Position numbers and translations under genes: made by a program. This document shows, piece by piece, positions 1 through 11,199 of a stretch of DNA of 64,000 nt. Source of the DNA: Stropharia rugosoannulata. Its lineage: Eukaryota > Basidiomycota > Agaricomycetes > Agaricales > Strophariaceae. The stretch lies in NCBI GenBank assembly GCA_028532985.1, contig JANCIK010000008.1, positions 868,001-932,000 on the forward strand, read 5' to 3'. Under the pieces are notes generated by a model that saw nothing but the letters and a program-made list of their open reading frames with translations, was not told the origin of the DNA and ran no database searches. Each line of letters opens with the position of its first letter. Position 1 is the stretch's first letter.

Positions 1-220
1 CATAGGTAACCATGTTTCCTAAAAGGGAATGAATACATTCCTAAAGGGGAATCAACACATCTGCAATATACAGATCTCGGTCTTTGTGGCCGCGCATTTA
101 TAAATATGGGCAGCTTCTCATTATGTGCGCTGTTAGTCTCTCTTGTGTGTAAACCCCCCATAAACCACGAATAAGAGAGCTGCACAGTCTGTCAATACTT
201 CAGTATCCACAGACTGTACA

Positions 221-532
221 ATGTCTGATCCTCATGGTATGTCACCGTTCTGACCTCCACTATTTGATTCACATTTTACACTCATCTAGAAACTCAAGCT
301 CAAGAGTACCACCATGCAGTGTTTGTGGGATGGGAGCCTGGTATCTATCGCAGCAGGTATGTAATCTATTTGATCGTTTTCTCATAGCTATATTTGTTCT
401 GACAAATGAACTAGCAACGACATTTCGTCTAAGGTCAGCCATATACCTGGGAGCGCAGTCGTTAAGTTTATTACTGAAGAAGACGCACGCTCCCACTACT
501 CTTTAGCCGCCAGGAACAACTGCGTGTACTAG
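221..532 (+). CDS. Small RNase H1 N-terminal (viroplasmin-like) domain protein, spliced
   Basis: Three exons (221-236, 290-356, 439-532) join in phase to give 58 residues. The product has the core of the RNase H1 N-terminal domain: AVFVGWEPGIYRS, then VKFITEEDA, matching the family pattern in which a strand with VGxxPGIY is followed by a KxFxTxEEA helix. In known proteins this domain binds RNA/DNA hybrids or dsRNA. No catalytic RNase H domain follows; the frame ends at TAG. Introns are GT-AG, 53 and 82 nt. The ATG at 221 is the first in frame. A second copy of the same domain begins 40 bp downstream, so this may be one half of a broken two-domain gene. Domain identity is fairly sure; function in the cell is unknown. 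Confidence 0.6.
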
Positions 533-571
533 TTTAACTTTACATAGAATTGCACCACACTGAGCGAGTCT

Positions 572-970
572 ATGATTGACAGTATCCCCGGTTTGCTCCC
601 ATCTGGTACGCATTCTTGTATATGTCATAGCAATGTTTAGTAATTAAACAAGCCTGCAGGATTGAATGTCGTCTCATCATTGCACCGCTGGTACGGTGTC
701 ACTGTGGGGCGTGAAACCGGCGTCTTTAACGGGCCGTAAGTTCGCATTTTCTATCTGCACATTCAATGACCTTATTACTCACCCAAATACATTATCAGGA
801 ACACTGTCTCCCTCAATGTCATGAACATACAAGGTGCTCGTAGCCCCAAGTTCTCGATGCAGGAAGCTGCTGTTGCTGACTTTAAAGCTGCTCTCTTAGC
901 TAAACAAATAGTTCAAGTAGAGTACACTCATGAGCGCTTCATGGTAACAGACTATATAGTTACGGCTTGA
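572..970 (+). CDS. Second RNase H1 N-terminal-like domain protein, spliced
   Basis: Exons 572-605, 660-735 and 799-970 join in phase into 93 residues. The hallmark is WYGVTVGRETGVFNGP, the start of an RNase H1 N-terminal/viroplasmin-like fold, followed by a region with FSMQEAAVADFKAALL that fits the domain's helix. Both introns (54 and 63 nt) have GT-AG ends. No RNase H catalytic motif follows. It lies in tandem with the preceding copy on the same strand, which suggests duplication or two domains of one ancestral gene. Role inferred only from the fold: nucleic-acid hybrid binding. Confidence 0.55.
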
Positions 971-1174
971 TTGTGTACCATTTATATTATAATTATATTA
1001 AATTTTCACTTTTGTTTTGCGATCTTTAATTGTTAACAGTGTCTCTTCTTATAATCTGGGTAAAAATGAGTCTATATGGCCCCTACACGACTCCTGCCAA
1101 ATGGGTTATCATATATAATTATGTCACATTCTGCAAAATTGTACTGAACTTCCTATTCTCTACGACCATCGACA

Positions 1175-2410
1175 ATGGGCGGAAACAATCTTGAGAAGCC
1201 AAAGTACCCGATAGGTCCCGATGGTCTTAACAGAAACCAGTGGTACTACCGTAACAAGAAGAAGAAGGAGATGAAAAGACAGGCAAGTTGTTTTTCCATC
1301 CAAGCATGTAATTTTAGCTGGTGCTTACATTTGATTCACGTATGTAGACCTCTACGACACAGACCCGTGTCATGGAAGAGCAAAGCTCAAACTATATTTC
1401 TCGCCAGTCTCAGGTAACATTTCGCCATTTTAAAATCTCCACATTTGCTAAGTACAACCCCAATGTAAAGGGGGCCAACGACGAGTACAAATTGAAAGCA
1501 GTACTTTCTGACGCAGATTGGACAGAATTCCAGTTACAGAGTATGGTCTCTCCCTCGCCAGGACACAGCCGAAAGACCTTCTCTTCCCAAAATGTAAATG
1601 GGATCACATCAAAGTCTACAGCTACCCATTACAGTCCTGACAGTCAGGGACACTTTTCCTTGACCAGCGCTTGCGATGTAGCGAACGACGTAAGTGTCCA
1701 ATTTTAACTAACAATTAGACAAATTAAAATATGCTTTCATACAGATTAACCACTCCCACCGGCCTCATGAAGACGTCGTTGGTGAGACTCCAATGAAGAT
1801 AGTTGACGATGGGTTTAGCATACCGAGGCTACCCAAAGTAATTGAAGCTCAAAGAAAGATCAGCCCAGAGTCAACGCAACTTCTCCGCAAAGAGTTCAAT
1901 CTTTATGAAGAATACCTCGAGATGAGGGAGCACATCAGGACATGGACTATCTCCATGGGCGGCATAGAGAACTGGCCTGACTCTATAGAAAAACGCTTTA
2001 AAGATGCAAAGGTCAAAGGTCTTCCATCTCTCATATGTTTCTACAACCGCATCTTCGATCTGGAGACAAGAGGCCGTAGGTTCATGGCAACTTTATTACT
2101 CGCTGGAGGTTCCCTACCACAGAGCACGGAGGCAGTGGAACGCCTCTGGTACTTGCAGCAAGAGCAGGTTCAAGTTCTCTCCAGGGGACTTACTATTCTC
2201 GAGCTTTCGGCGTCCATCACAAAGCGCAGCATATTCTCCCTTGGACACGGAGAATACTTCAATGCGGCACCGCACGCACTTGTTCAAGTTGGCACAGAGG
2301 AAGTTACGAGATCAGATACTATTGACCTGCCGCTGGAAAGTCATGGTGAGGCAGACAAGGGGGATGAAAATGAAGTCGAAGAGTATTTACAGTCCTACGA
2401 GTTTTACTAG
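1175..2410 (+). CDS. Unrecognised spliced gene, 371 aa
   Basis: Exons 1175-1282, 1348-1689 and 1745-2410 are all multiples of three and join in phase 0 into about 371 residues. I do not recognise the family. The start has a basic KKKKEMKR run (about residues 28-35), the middle is Ser/Thr/Gln-rich, and the third exon looks helical and charged (EFNLYEEYLEMREHI), ending in an acidic tail. A 39-nt stretch after 1413 has possible splice ends and a length divisible by three, so an isoform lacking it is possible. The first intron appears to be GC-AG (CAG then GCAAGT), a rare but known class with this strong donor. It follows the two RNase H1-N-like genes on the same strand. Coding status is supported by the phase agreement of three exons. 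Confidence 0.6.
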
Positions 2411-3603
2411 ACTTACTGTTGTATCGTTGCAGAATGAACCAGATATCAGACTGATTTAAATGGGTTGCTAGTATTACTGGTCGTGCGCTAGACCAATGTG
2501 TCATAATAGAACTTGAGGTTGTTATAGTAAAGGAATATGGAACAGAACAGATTAGAAAAGTGTTGGTGGAACCCGACATGGAATGTGTTCTTAATGATGA
2601 TAATGACGGTCCGACGGTCATATTCTGATGACTATGACTCTCTCTCGTGTAATCATTATTAATCATTATGATGATTATGATGGTGTTCCCATAAATATGT
2701 GATGATTATGACTGTCATTAGATGATTTATGAGCCTCAGACTGAGCTCAAGCATACTTGATTTTCTGGTGTCTACTGAACGGATTACTAAAGGGCATAGA
2801 GCTGCCCGCAGCACCTTTATTCGCATTCATTCTCCTCGTGCTACACAGACTTGTATGCTGATTCTCTTCCTGATACAAGGCTGCGTAGCTTATTTGGGGA
2901 ATGTGAGACTAGAGGGTCTGCACGGGTAGTGTATCAGCAGTTCTGGAGGCTGGTGCAGGGACTCTAATTGGAGATTCCTTGGAGTGGTTTATGATGCGCT
3001 GTGTCGTTCATAAACTACTTATCTTTACTTTGTTGCTGTCCTCGAGACCCACTACATATTGAGTTCTAGTATCCTGACTAGCACCGAAAAAGATAGGTAG
3101 ACGGGATGTGGTACATGTAGAAGTTAGAAGGTGCTGTACATTCATGCATGCTCGCTCACAACTTAACTACAAAGGCAGAATCATGCAGACCCATAATGAA
3201 AATGTTCATTGTATATATCACGTATTACATAGAGTTGATGTAACTATTAGAAGACACATGGTCAAGACAAATCTGGATAGTCAGAGGCGGACATCGTCTC
3301 AATAATTTGCACTACAGACACCCGGTATACCCTGCCAGTAAATAGTGCTCTAAGAAAGTATCGCATCGCATCTGCGCGATTTCGAAAGGTTGCAGTGGCC
3401 CCTCCATCTATGTGGAATACATTTGCATCTATGTTGGGGGTGCACCTAGGTGAATATATTCTTCTTAGAAACTATTATCCCGCTATGAAATGGATGTTAC
3501 CCTGTGCGATATACTCCTGGACAGCGGCCCACAACTACTGCACTCCACCATTCAGGCCCCCCGGCTCCATAATCTGTTGAACAGTCAACAAAGGCATTCA
3601 TAG
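2411..3603. other. No gene recognised
   Basis: About 1.2 kb with only short ORFs. An AT-rich patch near 2600-2720 repeats GATGATTATGA-like words. I see no convincing splice-linked coding series on either strand. Confidence 0.4.
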
Positions 3604-4323
3604 TCATACTGGGAACATACCTCTTGATGCCCCAATGAGTTTATCATATTCATTTACCTTCTCGCGCCGAACATGTGTACGCTTACACTTTACGAGCCCA
3701 TCTTCAAGTGCTCGAGCAAACGCCAACTTGGCTTCGGTGAAACTTTCATAGACTATAGGGTCTCCCTCAATAAGATCTTCTGGCATGTTGTCGTTATCAT
3801 CTCTGAAGTTAAAGAGCTTGTTATTTCAAACAGCTCAAGTGTGATCCACTACTTACATTACGTCGTACACTCCTGGGTTTTTTCCCACCAGAATAATCTG
3901 AAATTCACAATCGATGTCATATGTGGGTCCATCAGTGAAGTTCCAGGGTACACGAGGCATGGTAGGGAGTCCATAGTCAATTGTGGTCTCCCTGGAAGCG
4001 CCGGGCAGGCAAAAACGAAGTATGATATCTGTGAATAATAAACCATAAATGTCAGAACGGTTATACTAAATATAATTTATAGTAGGTTCTACGTTTATTG
4101 GAGTAGAATTTATGCCTTCGACCAACATCAAGTAGGTGTAAAATTTCGTGTTTCTCCAAAGGTCCTGTCGAGCTGGGTTATATTTTGGGACTTGGAATAA
4201 ATTCAGTAGATTACCTGTATTTGACCGTCTAACCAGAGCTTGAGCGTTAGCGTAGAAAGGATCTATGACACACGATGTCTCTCCTGTAGGGCTGATATGA
4301 ACCTTCGAGGCGCAGGCGGTCAT
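3604..4323 (-). CDS. RNase H1 N-terminal-like domain protein, four exons, 183 aa
   Basis: Exons on the minus strand at 4215-4323, 4093-4164, 3857-4028 and 3604-3802 join in phase (109, 72, 172, 199 nt) to give 183 residues. The C-terminal half carries the domain: FQIILVGKNPGVYD, then DPIVYESFTEAKLAFARAL, the classic VGxxPGVY strand plus KxFxxxxEAxxA helix. After it comes a basic segment (VKCKRTHVRREKV) that could contact nucleic acid. The N-terminal half (MTACASKVHISPTGE...) is unrecognised. Introns are 50, 64 and 54 nt with GT-AG ends. There is no catalytic RNase H domain. This is the third such domain within 4 kb. An upstream non-coding exon cannot be excluded (a GTGAGT donor lies near 4379). 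Confidence 0.65.
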
Positions 4324-5171
4324 GAAAGCAGTAAACGGTAGACAGAGTAGTGGGAAAATAGTGTAGTTCTCTACTCACATGGGATCAATTCACACTCTCC
4401 ATTCCTTGCGCAATCAATACTCGGTTAGGTTACTAGCAGATTCGCGTCAGAAATTCTGATAGAAACTGGTTTTATCACCACTATCGAACACGACATATGG
4501 ACCTGGTCAGGGCAGGTCAGGGCCTGTATCATGCACAGTGCTATGGGGACAGATAAATTTGTGATCTACATCTAACACCAAGGGTCTATATGTCCCATGG
4601 TGCTATGTTTCTGTTTGAGATAGCCTTACATGTGGTGCATTTTGCAGTGTCTGTAACATCTCATTGACTGTACGTTACCGTTACATACTATGCATCCCAG
4701 TTGGGCTCCAGCTTCACGAGCTATTAGGGAATGTAGGTATGTGTCACAGTACCATTGTCATGATGATCCAAAGATGATCTCATATTCATTTGGCTAGTCA
4801 ATGTTCCAGGTTGTTTCACCCTGGTTTCGCCGTGTGCATCCATGTGCCGCATCTGGGAGATAGTAGATACGCTTACAACATCAGCGTGGTCTCCGGACAA
4901 TGAAACGACGGCAGTCAAGCTGGCCGAGATTAAGTAAAGCACATGAAAACATATGTGTGGGGCAGGTCCATGCCCGGTGCAGGACTCGAGTATTATTCAT
5001 TGCAGCTAGCGAGCAGTACTGCGTGCATGCGTGGCCTGATAGTCGCTGGGAACACTTGTGACAGTGGTAAGGTTTTGGTTGCTAATGAATTTCGGCAATG
5101 AAGTCCAGTATGTTGGTATGTAGCTACAGAAATAACAGTAAGGTTGTATAGATACTAGGCTGGCCAATTCG
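4324..5171. other. No gene recognised
   Basis: About 850 bp between two minus-strand genes. A 72-codon minus ORF at 4724-4942 opens with a hydrophobic stretch, but no exon could be linked to it in phase, so I do not call it. Confidence 0.35.
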
Positions 5172-6741
5172 TCAATGAGCTCCAGAAGCTAGCATGCTAT
5201 CAAAACATGCTTGCTCTTCAAGTCGTGCGATACGTTCCTTTGCATCTGCAAGCCGTGCTTCGAGTAAACGACTTCTCTCCTGTTCGATTTTGAGCTTCTC
5301 TGCCTGTTTTACTGCATCTATGCGCCTGGACTTTAGCATCTCTGTTATTTGATGGTTGAATTCGTTAACATTCTTCTTAGACCAATCTTTGGCTTCGAGG
5401 TGGAGACGAGGCGATGTATAATGAAGGGTAGGATGTCTTGCAGAAACATGTTGGGCACCGATGAACAGCCAACACGATGTTGCCGCACTTATATCCTCGC
5501 ACTTACTCTTCCGTGAGATTGAATTAGAGATTGAATGAGTATTTCATGCTTACCTTCTCAAGAAGAGAATTCATCATCTTCAAAAAACGTCCACTAGCTA
5601 CTGTTAAGTCATCTATTGGCTCTGGCTTACGATGTCGGCGAACAACCTCTACTCCACTTCTTGAGTATAGAAACTTGAAAGGCAAAACGTTCCACGCACT
5701 GTGTAATTTCCCGCCTCGCATTGCCCCATCAACGTATCCATAAAGAGGATTTTGCTCGTTTGCTCGTACTCGAGTTCTCGCGCCAGAGGATTTACGAAAT
5801 TGCTCTGACAATTGAGGAGACGAAGATTGATCGGAGTGCATGCTAATACCGGTGCTAGGAGAACTTCCTAGAGGGCTCGAAGAGAGTGCGGTGTCAGTCA
5901 GAGAATCGAGTCCGAGTTCAGGGTCATTGTCGTTGGAGCCACTTGTACCTTTCTTATGTGTTAATGAAGACAATTAAATAGGATAGACGAGATACCTGTG
6001 GGTGAGCTATCCATACTCCTCAAAAGAGGATCTATCTGATCAAAACTGTGAGCTGGGACATAGGTTGTTGCTTGCTTCGGCGTCGAGAATACATCTGATA
6101 CGCTCGGCTTAAACGGGAGAACAGGAGTTGTCGATGGCGGGGGGTCATTTGGAGACATGCTACCGCTGATAATGGGATGTTGATGTTGAGTGAATTGGAA
6201 TCCCGGTAGGCTTCGAATGTCCTATCAATAATATATAACTAAGGGCTCTGGATAGAGAAAACAGCGACAACGCACATTCATCACAGACATCTCCCTCATA
6301 AAGGATTTTCCTTTCTTCGAGTGTGCACACTCAGTCATAAGAGGTTGGCCCTCACACTTCCTGCACCTCTTAGGAGATCGTTTGCGCCCCGGAGACCCAT
6401 TAATCTTTTGAGTGTAAGTTATGGATGGTTCATGGTTAGAATGGCTGGTATATACCTTGTTATTAAGTATTGCTGCATTAACGGCAGCAGTGCGTTTCTG
6501 AGATGGTAGTATGGTGCAATATATCAGTCATAAAGGTATTAGAAGTAAGGTATAAGCTACGAACCTTGCGGGCTAACGGCGTCTGAGACTGGACGGTCTG
6601 CGGCTTAGTGACAGCGACGGGAACAGGCAGGACTTTGTCCCGCTTAGCACCGTGAATTGGACAAGTTGCCCTGAGAGGTTTATCCGGGCATTTCTGACAG
6701 CGCTGAGGTGCCCTGATTCGCTGCTTTGAAGGAGTAGGCAT
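5172..6741 (-). CDS. Two zinc-binding-like motifs plus C-terminal coiled coil, six exons, 434 aa
   Basis: Exons at 6565-6741, 6456-6497, 6276-6404, 5996-6221, 5554-5948 and 5172-5507 join in perfect phase to 434 residues. Near the N-terminus are two related Cys/His motifs: C15-x2-C18-x8-C27-x2-H30 and C87-x2-C90-x8-C99-x-H101, each within a basic context (RAPQRCQKCPDKPLRATC; SPKRCRKCEGQPLMTEC). The middle is Ser/Pro-rich and low in structure; then comes a WNVLPFKFLYSR segment and a final helix rich in Glu/Lys/Arg (QAEKLKIEQERSRLLEARL) that should form a coiled coil. The start is set at ATG 6741; a longer frame to 6801 would need a GTG start. It faces away from the KDZ transposase with only 322 bp between the two starts, so the pair may share a promoter and the product may serve the transposon. 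Function unknown. Confidence 0.6.
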
Positions 6742-7063
6742 TCCAGAAAAATGTTGCGACGTAGTCAAGGAGAAAGAGGTATCAATAGACGTAGAGCTCA
6801 CGCTCAGTCATTTTATTAGCATAATGTGCAGTGAGATAACACAGCTTATCAAAACTATGTAGATGCTGTAAGTAGCGACTGTATATTACAAGGAATCAAG
6901 AACAGTTATATATTACAGCATGCTGAAGATGTGCCAATCTACAGTTAAATATAGCCGCATCCAATGGATCAAGTGCTCTACAGTCAACATTTACTGTAGT
7001 ACTGGTACAGTAATATCAAACACTGTACACGATCAAAGTCACTGGTCCCAAGCAACGTCCACC
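6742..7063. promoter_or_regulatory. Divergent promoter region between zinc-motif gene and KDZ transposase
   Basis: The 322 bp spacer between two outward-facing starts contains many ACTGTA/TACAGT words and close variants (about 6890-7030). It probably holds both promoters. The words may instead be subterminal repeats bound by the transposase; similar TACTGTA/TACTGCA words recur downstream of the transposase at 10,370-10,620. Confidence 0.35.
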
Positions 7064-10000
7064 ATGGAGTATTCGAACACCATTATTTCCCTGCCAGATC
7101 GTGTTTTGGATACTACATCAGAAGAAATCTCACTGGACATGGCATATACACAGGCCACAAGCTTGGTTACGCCATTGCGAAAACGACGTAGACCAAACAA
7201 GGCTACAAGTCAGAATGCTGGAGTAGTACCCAAACGGACCAAAGATCATCCTAAGTCGACAGCCCAGCCAGAAGTTCATCTTCCTACACTTGGCCTCACA
7301 ACTACACCAGAGCCTTCCTTAGAAAACGTAGACAAGGTCCAAGAAATGGTTCTTCCACAGGTGGTAAGTATATCCTAAGCAACAGTTCTTTACGCTGATT
7401 CATCCACCCATTCACAGCCCCAATTAGCCAATATGGACTATTTTGCCTCACAAGAAGACCCCCCAGACGATTTCCCTCATGCCCACACGACCCACATGGA
7501 CGAAAATTCTAGTTACAATGGCGATGGCAACTCATATGACTGGTTCTTCGATGCCGTTATAAGCGGGAGTCTGTCGTTCTACCAACTGTCTAAGAAGACT
7601 TATGTGGCCAATGGATGGAATCACGAGAAAGCCGAAGCTGCAACAGTACGTTCTGATGTGTCTAGCAGGTCAGTACTAATTGGACTTATCTTTGTATGCA
7701 GAAGTTCTGGTACCATATACACGCCAGCAAAATAAATAATGTTACAACTGTCGTCTGCCTTTGTCCAGATTCGAAGAGATCAGCAAATTGCTTTCACTCA
7801 CGGTTCATTCAAGAGCATGGGAGTACATTCTTTCCTGATAATCCATCGATCCCATGTAAGTGAGACAAGCTCTGTCCCGTCTACCATGACATATATTTTG
7901 TTAGTAAATCACCAAGACCCTAAAATTATCTTGCGATATCCGTGGGGCAATAGCCGCGATGAATATGTCAACTATGTCTCGGTTCCACCCCCTATCGATG
8001 CCACCATTAAAAATACCACAGTCGTTGAGTATACCGGGAAAGATGATGGGTCAGGCCAGTGGAAATGCACCTTAGACTCGGCAAAATTATGTCCTCATAT
8101 CACCGTGGCTAAACGGATGCTGATGCACGGAGGAGTAAACGACGGGTCGGACACGTTCAAGCTCCTTCCTCACATAGAGGGTAAGAGCAAAGTTTTTAAA
8201 TCTCTCGGAATGTGGGACTCACTCTTGGACTCGATTATAGCTAGAAAAATCCAGAGATCATCAAGCAGTGATATCGATCTCAGCGAATCGGCAATTTCAT
8301 ACATGCCTGTACCCCCTCCTCTGTGGGCTTGTATTCCCTCCGATGCGCCACGGAAAGAATTAAACACCATTGAATACACCTCAGATACCATCATAAAAAT
8401 CACAGAGCAGTCATCCTGCAACTGTCAACAGCCCCGCACGATGTACCGGGCTGACACACCTGTTGAAAAACGATCCTGTACAGTATATGGTCTGCTTGGA
8501 CCATCGAAAATTACAATCGAAGTTCAACGATGCCCAGTCTGTAGGCTCGCGCGCATCGGACCTGACTGTGGAGAATATGGCCTATTCAACTATAATAACA
8601 GTGTATTAGTCCACCACGACGTCCTAAACGACTATATAAGTGCGTTTACCTCATCCGAGACGCCCTTCACCGCCTGGGTCACTGTAATTTCAAGACGATA
8701 CTCTACACTTTCCCCACCGCAGCGCTTTCTGGGCCAGAAAAAGTTCAGAGACGTTTGGTTCTCCTACGCACGGCTTCTGGATCTCGGACAGGACATGACA
8801 TGTACCAAATGCGGTCCTACGCCATCGGCAGTGATATGGGATGGAGTATCCATTTCATTCAATAGAAAGCATATCTTACCGTCATTACAGCCGCCTACTA
8901 CAATCAAGCCTCAATCCCCTACGTATGCGGACACAGTTCGCGTTAAACGTGCCCAAATAATACCAGATAGGGACTTACGGAAACGTCTGCGGGACTTTTT
9001 AACAAGTGCGGCACTTACAGATGGTCTGCCTGCGACGCCAGAGAAACAGGCCTCATCCGACACGGACTCTGATACAGAGGATATATCCGAAGCTTTAAAG
9101 CGCGAAGTCTTCGAAAACCAAAAGTCCTCTATGATGCGCCGATTTCAACTACTTCCCAAGCTTATATCCGACCTTAAATTGGTACATAACTCCCTGGGAC
9201 AAATATTCGAAACCTACTTTGGCACCCAGGCAGTACTCGATCGTCGGACTGCACCGATACAATACAAACAACTTCTCCTACAGGTGACGTCATCACACTC
9301 ATGATCATCTCAGTATGTACTCATTTCCTTAGATTGCAGCGGAGGAGAATGCAGTTCAAATGATAAACGGGACATCGCTTCCTTTGCTGTTGGATTTCCT
9401 GCAATTGCCATCCTATCAGACCGCCTCAAGACTGACTCACGTACCGAGTATTCTGAATGTATTGGAGTACGAGCTAAGTACACGTCAGTCTTTCAATCCA
9501 GAAACTCTGAATCTTTGTCTGTGGCTCTACATACGAGCCGAGTCTGTACGCCGGGAATATTTAACTCACAAGACAGTGGACCCATTGCCTAGTACAGTTG
9601 ATGTGAACAGCTCTGACTGGCGAAAGGTATGAAATAAATCTTATGAGTGGTATTGAGTAGTCCTGACGTCCGCAAACAGACAGGTTGTCATTACGCCATG
9701 CCCCAGATTCGGTACAGACCCTCCTATCCACGGCTCAAGGAAGAAACCAAAGACACAACATCAGAAAGGGCAAACGGCTGTCGAAAGTTCTACTCGACAT
9801 ATAGTCCCAAGAAGCTCACCGGTGGAATCATGGTATGTTGGTGCACCCACAGTGTTGCATACGGCTTCCATTGCATTCCACTTGGAGAAGGACGTGACGA
9901 CGTTTTCTCCGCAATGTATACAAGGTGGACCAAAGCCCCTGATGTCGTTGTTTATGATTTCGCCTGCGCACTACAGCCTTATTGCGTCCTGAGAGAGCCT

Positions 10001-10273
10001 GAATTCTTTCAAAATACGCTCTTTGCAATCGATGACTTTCACGCTGCCGATCACACCAAGTGCGCATCTGCGTGTTTTCTTAAAACTTACAAAACCTGCG
10101 ACCCAGAGCTACTGCGATTGAACACTAGCGCAGGAGAGTGTGGAAACCAAGGGCTATCTCGAATTCGCAAGACAATTGGGTACATGGGTCAAGAGCGGGC
10201 AATGGCTTTGACGAAGGTATTTTTGTCCATATGGAATAGACTACGTATCAGCAAGCTTTTTTCTTGTACATGA
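7064..10273 (+). CDS. KDZ-type (HMGXB3-like) DNA transposase, six exons, 982 aa
   Basis: Exons 7064-7363, 7418-7645, 7702-7855, 7905-9283, 9333-9626 and 9680-10273 join in phase to 982 residues, starting at ATG 7064 in the good context CACCATGG. About residues 397-455 form a cysteine cluster (CNC, CPVC, DCGEYG) and CTKCG lies near 526, the kind of Cys cluster that precedes KDZ transposase domains in fungi. The last exon holds the RNase H-fold core: YDFAC (about 877), DDFHAADHTKC (about 902) and GECGNQGLSRIRKTIGYM (about 936), giving a plausible D-D-E triad. GFHCIPLGEGRDDVFSAMYTRW matches the HMGXB3-like branch. No stop or frameshift was seen, so it may be functional. Terminal repeats and target duplications were not identified. 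KDZ elements are known in fungi to carry passenger genes such as TET/JBP; none is seen here. Confidence 0.8.
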
Positions 10274-10339
10274 ATACCATTGGTTCGGTCAAATATATTG
10301 CACTAATCGCAGCTCACACCTGCGATCTATACCTATCAC

Positions 10340-10640
10340 ACTTAGACAGCCCCAAAACCCAGATCAAATACTGTATGAACTATCTGTATATCTCAGTATT
10401 TTGGCTGGGACATTTTACGGATCTGAAATACTGCAAATTGTGTACAAATACTGTATTAATTATCCGCATATGAGATACATCAAATCAGCAGTCATAGATC
10501 ACAGTAGTTTCTCTCGGACTAATATGCTGATGCATATTACTGCAAATCTTATGGGCTACACGATGTCACATCTGCTTACAGTATTCCATCCCGCACTATT
10601 TTGCTGATTCATACTACTGCAGATTTTAGCGGTCTCCCAA
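10340..10640. repeat. Short TACTGTA/TACTGCA-type words 3' of the KDZ transposase
   Basis: AT-rich DNA carrying repeated words such as ATACTGCAAAT, AATACTGTA, ATTACTGCAAAT and ACTACTGCAGAT. Similar words in partly opposite orientation lie upstream of the transposase (6890-7030). This looks like subterminal repeat DNA of the element, but no end was located. Confidence 0.35.
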
Positions 10641-11199
10641 AGGTCGCATTTTCCCCAGTGAATCATCATTTGCACACGATGTATGTTCTCGAAACATTCA
10701 ATGCGGCAATGCACGCGCCTTATTAGCCGAGTTTCTGGTGGTTGATGAGCAAACATGTGAACGCCCACTCTTATTAGCCAGAGTCATGAAATGACAGTTC
10801 GGAGCATAGGGAGTCTTTCCTTTCTTCTGTGTGTGGACTTGTTGACTACGTACATCAAGGCAATCAAAACAGGGCTCATAACAGGTGTGAATTAACTGAC
10901 AAAGTTATTCGCGCCACGTGTGAATAAGCTGACATAGACATATGTGGTGCTTGCGTGTGCATGCAAACTTGTTGAAACACTACTATTAAGATTCGCAATA
11001 CATTTGTAATCAACGATGGTTAAGTTTGAAGTTTGAAGCTTGAAGCTCGCAGCTGGCTAACTAGCTCTATGGATGCAATTTTCCAGCCCTTCGATACATG
11101 GTTATCAACTACAGTCTGTACTTGCTTCATTCATTCTGGATTGTTTGCAAAAAAATTGACCTTTATATGGCGTGCACGAGAGGCGTACGAGCTAGCAAC
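10641..11199. other. No gene recognised
   Basis: Short ORFs only. A run of related words (AAGTTTGAAGTTTGAAGCTTGAAGCTCG, about 11,023-11,048) is a small degenerate direct repeat. Confidence 0.35.

Noticed and set aside
4724..4942. 72-codon minus ORF with hydrophobic start, possible secreted protein
   Set aside because: A single short frame with no linked exon or known family; chance is likely.
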